A stretch of DNA of 64,000 nucleotides, taken from positions 248,001 to 312,000 of the forward strand of contig NZ_JAFBCU010000001.1 of the NCBI RefSeq assembly GCF_016907875.1, given 5' to 3'. The position numbers and the translations under genes were made by a program. Source of the DNA: Arthrobacter roseus (GTDB lineage: Bacteria > Actinomycetota > Actinomycetes > Actinomycetales > Micrococcaceae). The notes under the pieces were generated by a model. That model was not told the origin of the DNA. It saw only the letters and a list, made by a program, of their open reading frames with translations, and made no database searches. This document shows positions 1 to 8,969 of this stretch, in pieces; positions within the stretch are counted from its first letter, which is position 1; each line of letters starts with the position of its first letter.

Positions 1-235
1 TCGCGTCCTGAAAAATATCAGTGGCGTGAAGCAGTTGACCGCGCTGTTGCTCTACGTACCCTCTGAACTTGGTGCCTGCGGGCGAATACCAGTCCAGAGC
101 AGTCACTGCGGACACTCTGTCCGTGATGCCACGAATAGTTTCCAGCACTTGGTACAGGTCTGCCACTATTTGCGCCGCATTGTCTGATGCCTCGTCTTGC
201 CAGCACGTCTGCGTTGCCGCAAGGTAGCCATCCAT
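1..235 (-). CDS. Partial WXG100-like small protein (C-terminus off the window)
   Basis: The reading frame starts at an ATG at 235 behind a strong GGAGGA site and runs off the left edge without a stop, giving 78 residues. The visible protein is mostly helical. It has a LDWYSPAGTKFR segment in the middle, like the W-x-G turn between the two helices of WXG100/ESAT-6-like proteins, although the exact WxG triplet is replaced by W-Y-S-P-A-G. Such proteins are often small type VII secretion substrates or their relatives. The class is inferred from this one motif and the missing neighbour to the left would be needed to judge it. Confidence 0.55.
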   Translation of the reverse strand, partial: MDGYLAATQTCWQDEASDNAAQIVADLYQVLETIRGITDRVSAVTALDWYSPAGTKFRGYVEQQRGQLLHATDIFQDA

Positions 236-353
236 AGATTGTCCTCCGGTTCAGTTCGTCTTCGTCAAAGGTATGGCGATCGCGGACTGCCCGGGTTCTA
301 CAAGCCGGCATCTGTGGAGTGGGCAACATCGAACGGCGGCTGTGGAGGAATAG

Positions 354-1142
354 TCAGCTGACATTCACGTACGGAAGCAGACCGCTCAGCGGACCAGTTT
401 GCACCAGCTTCCATGCGGCCAAGCCGAACCCAAACAGTGCATACGCCGCTATCGGGACGATCACCACTTTCTCGCGCCAGGATCCCGCTGTACCCAGAAT
501 GGGAATGCTGATAAAGCCGCTGGTCCGCCAGAACGGCATGTTCCAACTCTTCGGCGGCCCGAATTTGAGGGGCCAGAATAGGGGAACCCCACCCACGGTG
601 GTCAGGTCCCCCAAGATATGGGCTGTCACCCCAATTCCCATGGCCAGCGGCAACCAGGGACCTTGGACTGGCGCAAGGAAACAGACGATCACGGCAGCCA
701 GCAGCCCAAAAAACCAGTTGGCCAGTACAGAACGGCGGGGAAATACTTCCAGCGTTTTCAGTGCGATTGCCACTAGAAACATGCACAGCAGGCCGGCACC
801 CAGTGCCACCTGATGCCCACGAATTACCGGTTGCCACGAAGCCGCCAGCGCAGCCAGCAGGATGAAGACCACGACCCCGATAATCGAATGTGTACCGTTC
901 CGGTGACCGCCACTGACCTTCCCAATGAGAAACGCCAGCACATTGGTCACCGGTGGGAGGGCGTAGGCGATACTCGACCGCCGATGGTCCGAATCGCAGA
1001 TCAGTGCTGCCCCGGCCGTCACCAGACCCCCGATCACCACGCCGGCAGGTTCAAGCGGGTACCAGCCAAAAGCGTGGCTTCCCGTGGATGTCACGGCTAC
1101 CCATGCGGCAGCACCGCAGGCGGCATGATTGCCTCCCATCAT
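354..1142 (-). CDS. DUF457/YdjM-like membrane-bound metal-dependent hydrolase
   Basis: A 262-residue integral membrane protein starting MMGGNHAACG. The N-terminal histidine, the CDSDHRRSS segment near residue 50 and the GGHRNGTHS segment near residue 75 are the conserved polar motifs of the DUF457/YdjM family of predicted membrane-bound metal-dependent hydrolases. A further HILGDLTTVGG motif sits in the C-terminal half. Several hydrophobic segments separate these motifs. I chose the internal tandem ATG at 1142/1139 because GGAG lies about 9 bases upstream. The longer open frame to 1262 overlaps the purB start and has no such site. The gene is divergent from purB. The substrate is unknown. Confidence 0.75.
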   Translation of the reverse strand: MMGGNHAACGAAAWVAVTSTGSHAFGWYPLEPAGVVIGGLVTAGAALICDSDHRRSSIAYALPPVTNVLAFLIGKVSGGHRNGTHSIIGVVVFILLAALAASWQPVIRGHQVALGAGLLCMFLVAIALKTLEVFPRRSVLANWFFGLLAAVIVCFLAPVQGPWLPLAMGIGVTAHILGDLTTVGGVPLFWPLKFGPPKSWNMPFWRTSGFISIPILGTAGSWREKVVIVPIAAYALFGFGLAAWKLVQTGPLSGLLPYVNVS

Positions 1143-1260
1143 CGTTTCAGCTCCAGGTTCTCTTGCAGTGAATGGCGAAAGCGCCCTGACTACATTGGCA
1201 CAGCGCCGACGTCGTCCTGGCGGCCCGAAACCGGATCGTGGCCGTGGAAGAATAGGAGCC

Positions 1261-2676
1261 ATGGCTGAAACTTCTTCCCGCGTTGAACTGTCATCTGTCT
1301 CCCCCGCTATTGCGTTGGGCCCGCTGGATGGTCGCTACAGCGCCGCCGTCGCGCCCCTGGTGGACTACCTGTCCGAGGCCGCGCTAAACCGAGATCGTAC
1401 CCACGTTGAAGTAGAGTGGCTGATCCACCTCACCTCGCGCTCCGTGCTGCCCGGAACGGCTCCTCTCAGCGATGAGCAGCAGGGACAACTGCGGGACATC
1501 GTCACCTCGTTCGATGGAAATTCGGTGGCCGAGCTTGCCGAAATCGAGAACGTCACAGTCCATGACGTCAAAGCTGTGGAATACTTCATCGGCCGTCGGC
1601 TGGCCGACGTCGGCATTGAACACCTGAAGGCCATGGTGCACTTCGGATGTACCTCGGAAGACATCAACAACCTGTCCTACGCCGTTGGTATCAAAGACGC
1701 GGTCCAGGACGTGTGGCTGCCAGCTGCTCGGCAACTGGTGCAGCAGATCGCGGCCATGGCGGAAGCCAATCGTGACGTGGCCATGCTCTCGCGCACCCAC
1801 GGGCAACCCGCCACACCCACTACGCTCGGCAAGGAACTTGCCGTCACAGCGCACCGCCTGCAACGGCAGCTATCCCGCATCGAGAACACCGAGTTCCTGG
1901 GCAAGATCAACGGTGCCACCGGGACCTATGCCGCCCACGTTGCCGCAGTTCCCAGCGCAGACTGGCAAGACGTTGCCCAAAGCTTTGTCGAAGGGCTTGG
2001 CCTCACCTGGAATCCGTTGACCACGCAGATCGAATCCCATGACTGGCAGGCGGAGCTCTACGCAGACGTTGCCCGATTCAATCGGATTCTGCACAACTTC
2101 TGCACCGATGTGTGGAGCTACATTTCCATTGGCTACTTCGCCCAGATTCCAGTCGCCGGGGCAACGGGCTCTTCCACCATGCCGCACAAAGTCAACCCGA
2201 TCCGGTTCGAGAACGCCGAAGCGAACCTGGAAATCTCCAACGGCCTCCTGGACACGCTGGCAGCCACTCTGGTCACCTCACGCTGGCAGCGAGACCTCAC
2301 GGACTCGTCCTCACAGCGCAACATCGGCGTCGCGTTCGGTCATTCTTTGCTCGCCATTTCCAACGTGGTCAAGGGACTCGATCGGCTTTCGGTGGCCGAG
2401 CCGGTGCTCGCCGCAGACTTAAATTCCAACTGGGAGGTGCTCGGCGAAGCCATCCAGATGGTGATGCGCGCAGAAGCCATCGCAGGCGTTGAGGGCATGG
2501 ACGACCCCTACGAGCGCCTCAAGGAACTCACCCGGGGCCACCGCGTCAACGGGCAGAGCATGAAGGAATTCGTCTCCGGCCTTGGCTTGAGCAAGGACGC
2601 CGAGCGGCGCTTACTCCAGCTGACGCCCGCTACTTACACCGGCATTGCCTCCACGCTGGTCGACCACCTCAAGTAA
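1261..2676 (+). CDS. purB: Adenylosuccinate lyase
   Basis: A 471-residue fumarase/aspartase-superfamily enzyme. It cleaves SAICAR to AICAR and adenylosuccinate to AMP, two steps of purine synthesis in the cytoplasm. The superfamily signature SSTMPHKVNPIRFE is at about residue 303, with the catalytic serine loop, and the TSEDINN segment at about 125 and TRTHGQPATP-type histidine motif at about 178 are present. Length and motifs fit the E. coli-like PurB subgroup. The start is the ATG at 1261 after AGGAG. The frame is open upstream to 1129 but that part overlaps the divergent gene's leader and has no conservation. The ArsO-like gene follows after 3 bases. Confidence 0.96.
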   Translation: MAETSSRVELSSVSPAIALGPLDGRYSAAVAPLVDYLSEAALNRDRTHVEVEWLIHLTSRSVLPGTAPLSDEQQGQLRDIVTSFDGNSVAELAEIENVTVHDVKAVEYFIGRRLADVGIEHLKAMVHFGCTSEDINNLSYAVGIKDAVQDVWLPAARQLVQQIAAMAEANRDVAMLSRTHGQPATPTTLGKELAVTAHRLQRQLSRIENTEFLGKINGATGTYAAHVAAVPSADWQDVAQSFVEGLGLTWNPLTTQIESHDWQAELYADVARFNRILHNFCTDVWSYISIGYFAQIPVAGATGSSTMPHKVNPIRFENAEANLEISNGLLDTLAATLVTSRWQRDLTDSSSQRNIGVAFGHSLLAISNVVKGLDRLSVAEPVLAADLNSNWEVLGEAIQMVMRAEAIAGVEGMDDPYERLKELTRGHRVNGQSMKEFVSGLGLSKDAERRLLQLTPATYTGIASTLVDHLK

Positions 2677-2679
2677 GCC

Positions 2680-3768
2680 ATGTTTGACGTCGTCGTCATC
2701 GGTGGGGGCCAGGCAGGCCTCGCCGCTGGCTATTACCTGCGGCGCGCGGGGCTGGACTTTGTCATTCTTGACGATCAGCCGGAGCCCGGCGGGGCGTGGC
2801 GGCATACGTGGGACTCCCTCACCCTGTTCTCTCCTTCGCAGTATTCATCGTTGCCAGGGCGCATGATGCCAGTGTGGGAGCCCGGTTACCCGCCGTCTGC
2901 ACATGTGCTCGAGTATCTGGAATCCTACGAGGACAGGTACGCGCTCCCCGTTGAACGGCCTGTCACAGTGACCTCGGTTCAAGCGGAGGACGACGGCGGT
3001 TTCACTGTCACGACCGGCGCTAAGCGGTGGCGCGGGGCCGCCGTCGTCAATGCCACCGGCACGTACTCGCAGCCCTACACCCCCGCGGTCCCGGGGGCCG
3101 AAAGCTTCACGGGTAGGCAACTTCATTCGGCGACGTACCGTGGCCCGGCCGAGTTTGGGGGCCAGCGCGTGGCCGTCGTCGGCGGTGGAAATTCCGGTGC
3201 TCAAATCGTCGCGGATCTGCATGCCGTCGCGGATACCTCCTGGTTCACGCTTCGGGAACCCAAATTCATGCCCGACGACGTCGACGGGCGGGTGTTGTTC
3301 TCTGTCGCCTCGGCACGGGTGCGAGCGGTGGAGTCCGGGGAGGCCGACGCCGGCAGCGGCGGTCTCGGCGATATTGTGGCAGTTCCGCCAGTACGTGGCG
3401 CGCGCGATGCCGGCGCGTTGGACGCCCAGCCCATGTTCTTAAAGATGACACCAACCGGAGTGCAGCGGGCGGATGTCGACGGCGGGGCGCAGTCAGCGGA
3501 GTTTGATGCGGTGATCTGGTGCACCGGGTTCCGTCCCGTTCTCCATCACCTCGATGACATCGAGTCACACTTGCGTGCGCGGGGAGCCTCACTTCGCGAT
3601 CGCCAAGGGCACATGAGGCTGGAAGGTCTGGAATCCGCCGTCGTGCCTGGCCTGTACTTTCTGGGCTACGGCGACTGGACGGGTCCCGGTTCGGCAACAC
3701 TGTTTGGAGCCGGGCGCACAGCCCGTCAGCTAGTGCGTGCACTGCAGGAGAAGTCGGCCGAGGAATAG
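2680..3768 (+). CDS. ArsO-like FAD/NAD(P)-dependent monooxygenase
   Basis: A 362-residue flavoprotein with an N-terminal FAD-binding GGGQAG fingerprint (about residues 8-13) and a second nucleotide-binding GGGNSG fingerprint (about 168-173). The WDSLTLFSPSQYSSLPG stretch near residue 45 is characteristic of ArsO-type flavin monooxygenases, which usually lie in arsenic operons. No other ars gene is nearby, so a role in arsenic chemistry is only suggested by family resemblance. The gene begins 3 bases after the purB stop and may be co-transcribed with it. The end YGDWTGPGSATLFGAGR is a conserved C-terminal FAD contact in this group. Confidence 0.75.
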   Translation: MFDVVVIGGGQAGLAAGYYLRRAGLDFVILDDQPEPGGAWRHTWDSLTLFSPSQYSSLPGRMMPVWEPGYPPSAHVLEYLESYEDRYALPVERPVTVTSVQAEDDGGFTVTTGAKRWRGAAVVNATGTYSQPYTPAVPGAESFTGRQLHSATYRGPAEFGGQRVAVVGGGNSGAQIVADLHAVADTSWFTLREPKFMPDDVDGRVLFSVASARVRAVESGEADAGSGGLGDIVAVPPVRGARDAGALDAQPMFLKMTPTGVQRADVDGGAQSAEFDAVIWCTGFRPVLHHLDDIESHLRARGASLRDRQGHMRLEGLESAVVPGLYFLGYGDWTGPGSATLFGAGRTARQLVRALQEKSAEE

Positions 3769-3771
3769 GTT

Positions 3772-3972
3772 CTAGTCGACGAACTCGGATTGGGTGGTGA
3801 CAAAGTCCCAGTCGTCCTCGGTCAGCAGCGGGTCCTCGATGGGACCGCCGGCTTCCGCAATTCGGTTCTGTACTTTCGCGGGGATGACTTTGGCGCGTAC
3901 GTTCTCACGGAGCCATTGCTTGGCTGCGACGTCGAGGTGCGTCCACCACTTGTGGATACGAATCTGTTCCAT
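3772..3972 (-). CDS. Small conserved hypothetical protein
   Basis: A 66-residue soluble protein starting MEQIRIHKWW. The start at 3972 is supported by GGAG six bases upstream. The open frame extends to 4023 but without a site. The protein has a KWWTHLDVAAKQWLRE segment and an acidic tail ending EFVD, with no recognised domain or membrane segment. It is convergent with the ArsO-like gene, with 3 bases between the stop codons. Function unknown. Confidence 0.6.
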   Translation of the reverse strand: MEQIRIHKWWTHLDVAAKQWLRENVRAKVIPAKVQNRIAEAGGPIEDPLLTEDDWDFVTTQSEFVD

Positions 3973-4054
3973 GACTGCTCCAATCCGAGACGGTATGCCC
4001 AACGGTGACACCACGGGGGCCATTCTGGCAAGGGACTGGTGTCTATTATGAGGA

Positions 4055-4846
4055 TCAGGCGCGACGGATCGTGACGTCTCCAGACACTGTCCGGCTGCGC
4101 AGTTTCACGGTGTTCTCTGACCCGGCCGGTCCGTCGGCAGAAGCGAGCAGCTGGTTGATGCTGCCTGACATGGACTTGAGGTCAAGCCACGCGGCTGTTC
4201 CTTCGGCAACACCCAACACCATGTCTCCGGAAACGGCGTTGACGTCCACTTTTCCGCGAACAATCTCCCGGATAGTCGCACCACCGGACGCTGATTGCAG
4301 CCGAAGGTCACCGGCTACTTGTCCAAGAATCACATCGCCCGAAGCCGTCCTCACGGAGGCCGAGCCGCCGATATGCTGGACCCAGATGTCCCCCGAAGCG
4401 GTAGTGATATCCGCATGTCCCAAGACGCGGTTAATGCTCACATCACCGGAGGCGGACTTCACTGCCACGGACGCGACGTCGGAGAGGTGGACGTCACCAG
4501 AGGCCACATTGAATGAAGAATCACCCAACGTGCCCTCAGCTGTGACCGTGGCGCTAGCCGCATCACCGCGAACCTCCGAGCCGTTGGGCAACTCGATCCG
4601 GATGTCGATGGAAGGAGTCCTACCAAAGAAGCCTCTGGACTGATTCCGTGGCGCCTTGACCACGAGCAGATTGTTCGCGAATTCCACGCGTGTGTCCTGT
4701 GCTACCTGGACGTCCGGCACTTTGGACGGGTCAGTGGGGAGAACTTCGACGACGGTGTCGGCTCGCGCGCTCGCTGTTACGCGGGCGCTTCCAGCGGCGA
4801 TGCTGAAGTCAACATAAATGGGTCGAGGTGTTTCGAAAGTAGTCAT
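4055..4846 (-). CDS. DUF4097-family beta-strand repeat protein
   Basis: A 263-residue protein in which short repeats of the form S-A-S-G-D-V recur from about residue 115 to the end (VASGDVHL, SASGDVSI, TASGDIWV, TASGDVIL, SASGGATI, AVSGDMVL, TVSGDVTI). This is the pattern of DUF4097/DUF4098 putative adhesin-like beta-helix proteins. No signal peptide or membrane segment is visible, so an intracellular or membrane-associated role is possible. It follows the HicB-like gene on the same strand with about 60 bases between, and an AAGGA site precedes the ATG, so the two look like an operon. Specific function unknown. Confidence 0.8.
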   Translation of the reverse strand: MTTFETPRPIYVDFSIAAGSARVTASARADTVVEVLPTDPSKVPDVQVAQDTRVEFANNLLVVKAPRNQSRGFFGRTPSIDIRIELPNGSEVRGDAASATVTAEGTLGDSSFNVASGDVHLSDVASVAVKSASGDVSINRVLGHADITTASGDIWVQHIGGSASVRTASGDVILGQVAGDLRLQSASGGATIREIVRGKVDVNAVSGDMVLGVAEGTAAWLDLKSMSGSINQLLASADGPAGSENTVKLRSRTVSGDVTIRRA

Positions 4847-4909
4847 GATGAGTCCTTGCTGTCGGCCCCTGCCGGGGCGTTGAGTTCCAGCTCCATATCC
4901 GGACGAGCA

Positions 4910-5404
4910 TTAGCTCACCCAGCCGGTGTAGCCGCGCCCGACGTCGTGCCGGCCTTGTCTGTTGCGGCCACCGCTGGTCAGTGATTCCGTTGCGGCACGG
5001 ACAAGCCACGAGTTCACGGAAATTCCTGCCGTGACGGCAGCCTGTTCTATGCGCGGTTTGAGTTGCTCCGGAAGCCGGAGGGTCATGCGTGACGTGCCGC
5101 CGTCGTCGGTTTCGGGGATAGGACTGTCCGACGGCGGCTCTTGCGCTTCCTCCGTCTCCCGCGCTGCTGTCGTGACGACGAATTCCGGATCGCCTCCGCG
5201 CAACCTCACTTCAACTGAGGAGGGTGCGAGTTCTCGTGTGATCTCGTCAGCGGCGGAGGACAGTGCGTCCAGTAGCGAGAGCCGAATCGCTGATTCGAGT
5301 GGGGCAGTGAGCCTCTCGGCGAGCGCTCTGGCGTCTTCTCCGCCGGCGGCCGCGGCTGTTGCGAGGTCGCGCCGGAGATTGTCGATGTACGGTGAAAGAT
5401 CCAT
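4910..5404 (-). CDS. HicB/ribbon-helix-helix-type regulator upstream of the DUF4097 gene
   Basis: A 164-residue protein. The C-terminal part, about residues 104-145, reads SRMTLRLPEQLKPRIEQAAVTAGISVNSWLVRAATESL, a typical ribbon-helix-helix fold of HicB-like or Arc-like DNA-binding proteins. The N-terminal 100 residues contain an alanine-rich helix and an acidic linker. It lies directly upstream of the DUF4097 gene, a pairing seen in many actinobacteria, and probably regulates that operon. No HicA-type toxin is visible, so this is not a standard HicAB module. Confidence 0.75.
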   Translation of the reverse strand: MDLSPYIDNLRRDLATAAAAGGEDARALAERLTAPLESAIRLSLLDALSSAADEITRELAPSSVEVRLRGGDPEFVVTTAARETEEAQEPPSDSPIPETDDGGTSRMTLRLPEQLKPRIEQAAVTAGISVNSWLVRAATESLTSGGRNRQGRHDVGRGYTGWVS

Positions 5405-5424
5405 GACACTAGAGTGACACCATT

Positions 5425-5434
5425 ATGACGTCAT
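5425..5434. promoter_or_regulatory. Palindrome upstream of the HicB-like gene
   Basis: ATGACGTCAT is a perfect 10-base palindrome about 20 bases upstream of the ribbon-helix-helix gene start. A second TGACGTC lies at about 5468, near the end of azlD. Ribbon-helix-helix proteins often autoregulate through such short palindromes. That this is the operator is an inference. Confidence 0.35.
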
Positions 5435-5473
5435 CGCAAGAGCCTCGGCATCAGAAGTTACGTAAACTGACGT

Positions 5474-5785
5474 CTAACCCCAACCCGCCTGTCGCAGCAG
5501 GGCTGCCGCAACGGCACCTACGATCACCACGACAAGGAACGGTGCCCGCAGTACCAACGCAACCGCGGCAGCCGCCAGTGCGCCCAGCCGCGCATCGAAA
5601 ACCACAGTCTGAGCGGAGGCCACAGTGTTGACCACGGTCAGCGCGGCCAGCAGACCAATGGTCAGCGCGCCGGCGACCGAGGACATCCTTCGGTTCTTCA
5701 TGAGTTTCGCCGGAACTAGGTAGCCCAACAGCTTGGTCGCAAACGACAGCAGGCACGCCACCAGCACCCATATCCATAGGTTCAC
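5474..5785 (-). CDS. azlD: AzlD-family branched-chain amino acid export subunit
   Basis: A 103-residue protein with three or four hydrophobic segments and the AzlD-type LLGYLVPAKLMKNRR motif near residue 22. AzlD is the small partner of AzlC in export of branched-chain amino acids or analogues. The start overlaps the stop of azlC by 4 bases, indicating translational coupling. Confidence 0.85.
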   Translation of the reverse strand: MNLWIWVLVACLLSFATKLLGYLVPAKLMKNRRMSSVAGALTIGLLAALTVVNTVASAQTVVFDARLGALAAAAVALVLRAPFLVVVIVGAVAAALLRQAGWG

Positions 5786-6570
5786 TGCGTACCCCTCCCC
5801 TTGTGCGTGGAGCCGCCGTCGGGCGTTGCAGCTTTGAAATGCTCCCCGTCATGCTCGCTGTACGGTTCGGGGTACGGCTCGATGTCCGGGGCCATGCCCT
5901 CTGGAATGCGTTCGCGCTGGAACCAGCCGATGACCCCCGCAACCAGTCCGGCCGCAAGAATGGGCAAGCCAGGGGGCAGGACTGGAATCGTCAGAACAGT
6001 GACGAGCGCGCTGACCACTGCAATGGCCGCCGGCTGAAACGCCTTAAGCCGCGGCCACAGCAGACCCAGAAACGCAGCCACTGCCGCGCCGTCCAACCCC
6101 CACTGTTTTGGATCGCCGACGGCGTCGCCGATGACTGCACCGAGCGCCGTAAAGATATTCCAGAGCAGGAATACACCAACACCCGCGGTCCAGAACCCTC
6201 GCCGCTGCTCACCCGCATCAGTTTGGCCGGTCGCCGTGGCCGTGGATTCGTCGATGGTCAGATGTGCCATGACCAGCTTCCGCCAGCGGCGCGGTTCCAA
6301 CAGCGCGTTGAGCTGGATTCCATAAACCCCGTTGCGAATCCCCAGCAGTGTGGCTGCGCTCATGGCGGCGAACCCGGTCCCACCTCCGGCGATCACGCCC
6401 ACAAAGGCAAATTGCGACCCACCGCTGAACAACAGCAGGCTCAGCACCATGGTCTGCCAAAAGGTCAGTCCGGACGCAACAGCCAACGCGCCGAACGAAA
6501 TGGCATAGAGCCCCGTCGCGACACTGATGGACAGCCCCACCCGGACGGCTGGAGACTGCAGGAAGGTCAT
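5782..6570 (-). CDS. azlC: AzlC-family branched-chain amino acid permease
   Basis: A 262-residue multi-spanning membrane protein with the AzlC features SFGALAVASGLTFWQTMVLSLLLFSGGSQFAFVGV near residues 25-60, a GIRNGVYG loop and a DEST segment near 118. AzlC forms the large subunit of the export complex with AzlD. The C-terminal 30 residues are hydrophilic and rich in E, P and H, an extension beyond the usual family end. The exported substrate cannot be read from sequence. Confidence 0.88.
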   Translation of the reverse strand: MTFLQSPAVRVGLSISVATGLYAISFGALAVASGLTFWQTMVLSLLLFSGGSQFAFVGVIAGGGTGFAAMSAATLLGIRNGVYGIQLNALLEPRRWRKLVMAHLTIDESTATATGQTDAGEQRRGFWTAGVGVFLLWNIFTALGAVIGDAVGDPKQWGLDGAAVAAFLGLLWPRLKAFQPAAIAVVSALVTVLTIPVLPPGLPILAAGLVAGVIGWFQRERIPEGMAPDIEPYPEPYSEHDGEHFKAATPDGGSTHKGRGTQ

Positions 6571-6870
6571 ACCAAAACCTTATCCCGCCGGTAGTGGCCC
6601 AGCTCTACAGGACTTCTACGACATCAAGCCCGACGGCGTACAGCGCGCATGCGGCGGGGATAGGCCGCTTCAGCGGACCCGCACAGTTGGAGGGCACGCT
6701 CCCCCAGACTCTGACTATGGGCGGAATATACCGATACTCACCACCAAACGGCATTTCACGGTTCAATGTGAGACAGATTTGAGAGCGATTTTGAGGAGTG
6801 CCCGCTAGTCGAACCTTGGGTTCAAGCGGTGCCTTAGGCGATGGCGGCAAGTGTTCTCACCCGGGTTGGG
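6571..6870. other. Intergenic stretch without a recognisable gene
   Basis: About 300 bases between azlC and the toxin gene. Short open frames exist on both strands, but none has a ribosome-binding site with a plausible protein. No tRNA, repeat or terminator stands out. Confidence 0.5.
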
Positions 6871-7215
6871 CTAGAGGTCGAGAAAGTCCCTCAGCCATAC
6901 CTGCGCCGTGTTGAGGCATTGCTGGGAGACCTGTCCGGCAATCCCGGTGATCCGATCGCGTGAGAGGGTGCGTGGCTGTTCGCTCATGATCCACGACGGC
7001 CGATCGAGGCCGCTCTGCCCATCAATCGCAATGTGGTTCGGCCACCCCCTGTCTACTGTCGAGATTGGAAGAACGATCACGAGTGTTGTGACAGCATCGA
7101 GGTAGCCGGTCGAGGCGACCACGAGGACGGGCCGATGGCCTCCCTGCTCGCGGCCACGCACAGGCTCAAGCGTTGCCCAGGCAACAACGCCCGGAGCAAG
7201 GTCCAAATCGCTCAC
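6871..7215 (-). CDS. MazF/PemK-family toxin endoribonuclease
   Basis: A 114-residue protein with a GTG start at 7215 that overlaps the antitoxin stop by 4 bases. The order V-W-A-x-L-E-P-V-R-G-R-E-Q-G-G-H-R-P-V-L-V-V is the conserved MazF/PemK N-terminus, with the arginine at GREQGGHRP, and ITSTVDRGWPNHI-like and MSEQPRTLSRDRI segments follow as in MazF toxins. These enzymes cut mRNA at short sequences. A longer frame to 7248 starts inside the antitoxin and is not favoured. Confidence 0.85.
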   Translation of the reverse strand: MSDLDLAPGVVAWATLEPVRGREQGGHRPVLVVASTGYLDAVTTLVIVLPISTVDRGWPNHIAIDGQSGLDRPSWIMSEQPRTLSRDRITGIAGQVSQQCLNTAQVWLRDFLDL

Positions 7216-7448
7216 GCTGTCATGTCGGTGAGTTCGGCACGCTCCCACTCGGTGGTCTCGGCTACGTAGAACGCCGCGTCTTTGACCGATGTGTCGGCGA
7301 TCGCAGCTTTGAGGTCGCTCAACCTGCGCGCGCGGTCGTCCGCATCGGCGAGACGAGCCAGATGGGCACCCAACGTCAGGCCATCTCGGGCAGCCTGGGC
7401 CTTCAAGCGGTCTCGTAGCCCGTCACTGACCTTAATCGTGGTAGTCAT
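7212..7448 (-). CDS. Ribbon-helix-helix antitoxin of the MazF-type toxin
   Basis: A 78-residue protein starting MTTTIKVSDGLRDRLKAQAARDGLTLGAHLARL, a short ribbon-helix-helix DNA-binding domain, followed by a charged C-terminal tail that would wrap the toxin. It overlaps the toxin gene by 4 bases. The start codon lies inside a palindrome, see the entry at 7447, which fits autoregulation. Confidence 0.82.
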   Translation of the reverse strand: MTTTIKVSDGLRDRLKAQAARDGLTLGAHLARLADADDRARRLSDLKAAIADTSVKDAAFYVAETTEWERAELTDMTA

Positions 7449-7460
7449 ACTTCGAGTATA
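7447..7460 (-). promoter_or_regulatory. Operator and -10 element of the MazEF-like operon
   Basis: ATACT-TCG-AGTAT (7447-7459) is a perfect inverted repeat that overlaps the antitoxin start codon. The complementary strand contains TATACT at 7455-7460, a good -10 hexamer, with its distance to the ATG only about 6 bases. Transcription might therefore yield a leaderless or near-leaderless mRNA repressed by the antitoxin. The role is inferred from position. Confidence 0.5.
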
Positions 7461-7614
7461 CCAAAATTGGCAGTGCAGCCAGAGATCGTCGCAGATACGG
7501 ATCCGCTACTGACACACTTTTCGTTGCTTCCACGGCTCGAAAGCCGGATGCTGAGATCAAGATCGCCGTGGGCACGCCCTACTCCGGTGAATGCTTCAAT
7601 GGCCCATACAAACG

Positions 7615-8920
7615 TTATCCAGCCTGTAGCTGCCCAGCTGTGAACGTGAAGTCATGCTCCGGGGGAAAGTCCCGCCATGAGCGCATTGGCGAAAGAAGAA
7701 TTGGCACCGCCGACAACCCTGCAAGCACTGCCCACATCCACAGGACCGGAACGACGCCGAGCCACACGCCAAGGGCCCCGCCTGCAACACTGGCCAGCGG
7801 CATGATGCCAAGGACGAAGAGCCTGTTACTGACGCTGACACTTCCCAGCATGCGAGCCGGGGTAACCCGGGGCATGATCCCGGAACCGGCCACAGACGTG
7901 GCGACAATCAGGTAGGCCCACCCGAAGCCGGAAACGGCCAGCAGCACGACGGCGAAGGCCGGCAGGACATCAGCCAGTGGAACGAGGGCCACGGCTGGCA
8001 TGGCCATCAGGCTGCAGAGAATCTTGGTCCGGCCGATGCCCAGGCGGTTCAGGACGGGAACCACCGTCAGCGAACCAACAAGCGCGCCAAGGGCAGAGAA
8101 AATCCCCAACCCAGCAAAAAGCGCAGCGTCGAGCTGAAGGACCGTCAGGGCATAGACAGCCATAGCGGCGTTTCCGAACATGACGGCGGCATTGGTGATC
8201 ATGCCCGACAGGAAAAGCGGTCGGAGGATGGGATGCGCAACGGTGAAGGCCAGCCCCTCCTTCGCCGACGCCCAGAACGGTGGCCTGCCGGCGTCGTCGT
8301 CCGATGGCGTTGAATCCAGCCGCATGCGAGCTACAGAAAGGGCCGAGCAGAGGTAGGCTACCGCCGAAGTCAACAGGGCAAATGGCGCCGCGATGACGGC
8401 GAGCAGACTACTGGAGAGAACGGGCGAACCAACACCTATGGCGCTCTGGGCTGACTGAAGCCGAGCGTTGGCAACACTCAGTTGATGCCTGTCCACAACC
8501 AGGGGCAGCACAGTGGTGTGCGCCGTAGTGAAGAAAACGTCTGCGACCCCCATCAGGGAAACTGCGATCAGCAGATGCCACAACGTCAGCGAATCCATCA
8601 AGAAGGCAACAGGAAGGGAGAGAATGACAGCGGCCCGCACGAGATCGGCCGCGACGAGGATGCGGCGCTTCCGCCAGACGATCTACCCATACACCTATAG
8701 GAATGCCAAGTACCAGAAAAGCCGCAACGCTCAAAGCATTGAGCACACCCACCTCAAACGCACCTGCGCCGAGTAATGCGACGGCGATGATCGGCATCAA
8801 CGTCCGGCTCGCTTCGTCTCCGATACTTTCAAAAGCGCTCGAAGCAAATAGATGCCGGAAGCTCTGAATCTGAAAGACGCCCGACGGTTTGGGCTTCGTT
8901 TGGGTTTCGGCTGAGGACAT
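7615..8920 (-). pseudogene. MFS exporter, split by a one-base frameshift
   Basis: The two reading frames together encode one full-length major facilitator transporter of about 430 residues, of the MFS_3/MefA-like exporter type (start SFRHLFASSAFESIGDEASR). The N-terminal part runs from 8920 to about 8676 and ends GIPIGVWVDRL. The rest continues in another frame as RAAVILSLPVAFLMDSL down to 7615. One extra C in the CC at 8674-8675 explains the break. Removing it restores R-L-R-K-R-R-I-L-V-A-A-D-L-V-R across the loop. It is either a real inactivating mutation or a sequence error. The start may also be a TTG at 8929. Confidence 0.8.
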
Positions 8921-8932
8921 GCCCGTCAATCT

Positions 8933-8949
8933 GTCAGGTTAACCCTGAC
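8933..8949. promoter_or_regulatory. Inverted repeat between two divergent genes
   Basis: GTCAGG-TTAAC-CCTGAC has perfect 6-base arms and lies between the broken MFS gene and the divergent zinc-finger/HTH gene. Its position suits a regulator-binding site for one or both promoters. No binding protein can be named with confidence, although the neighbouring HTH protein is a candidate. Confidence 0.45.
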
Positions 8950-8969
8950 GTGTCAACTAGGATGGAAAC

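Noticed and set aside
4910-5404. Complete HicAB toxin-antitoxin pair
   Set aside because: Only a ribbon-helix-helix protein is present. The neighbour is a DUF4097 protein, not a HicA toxin.
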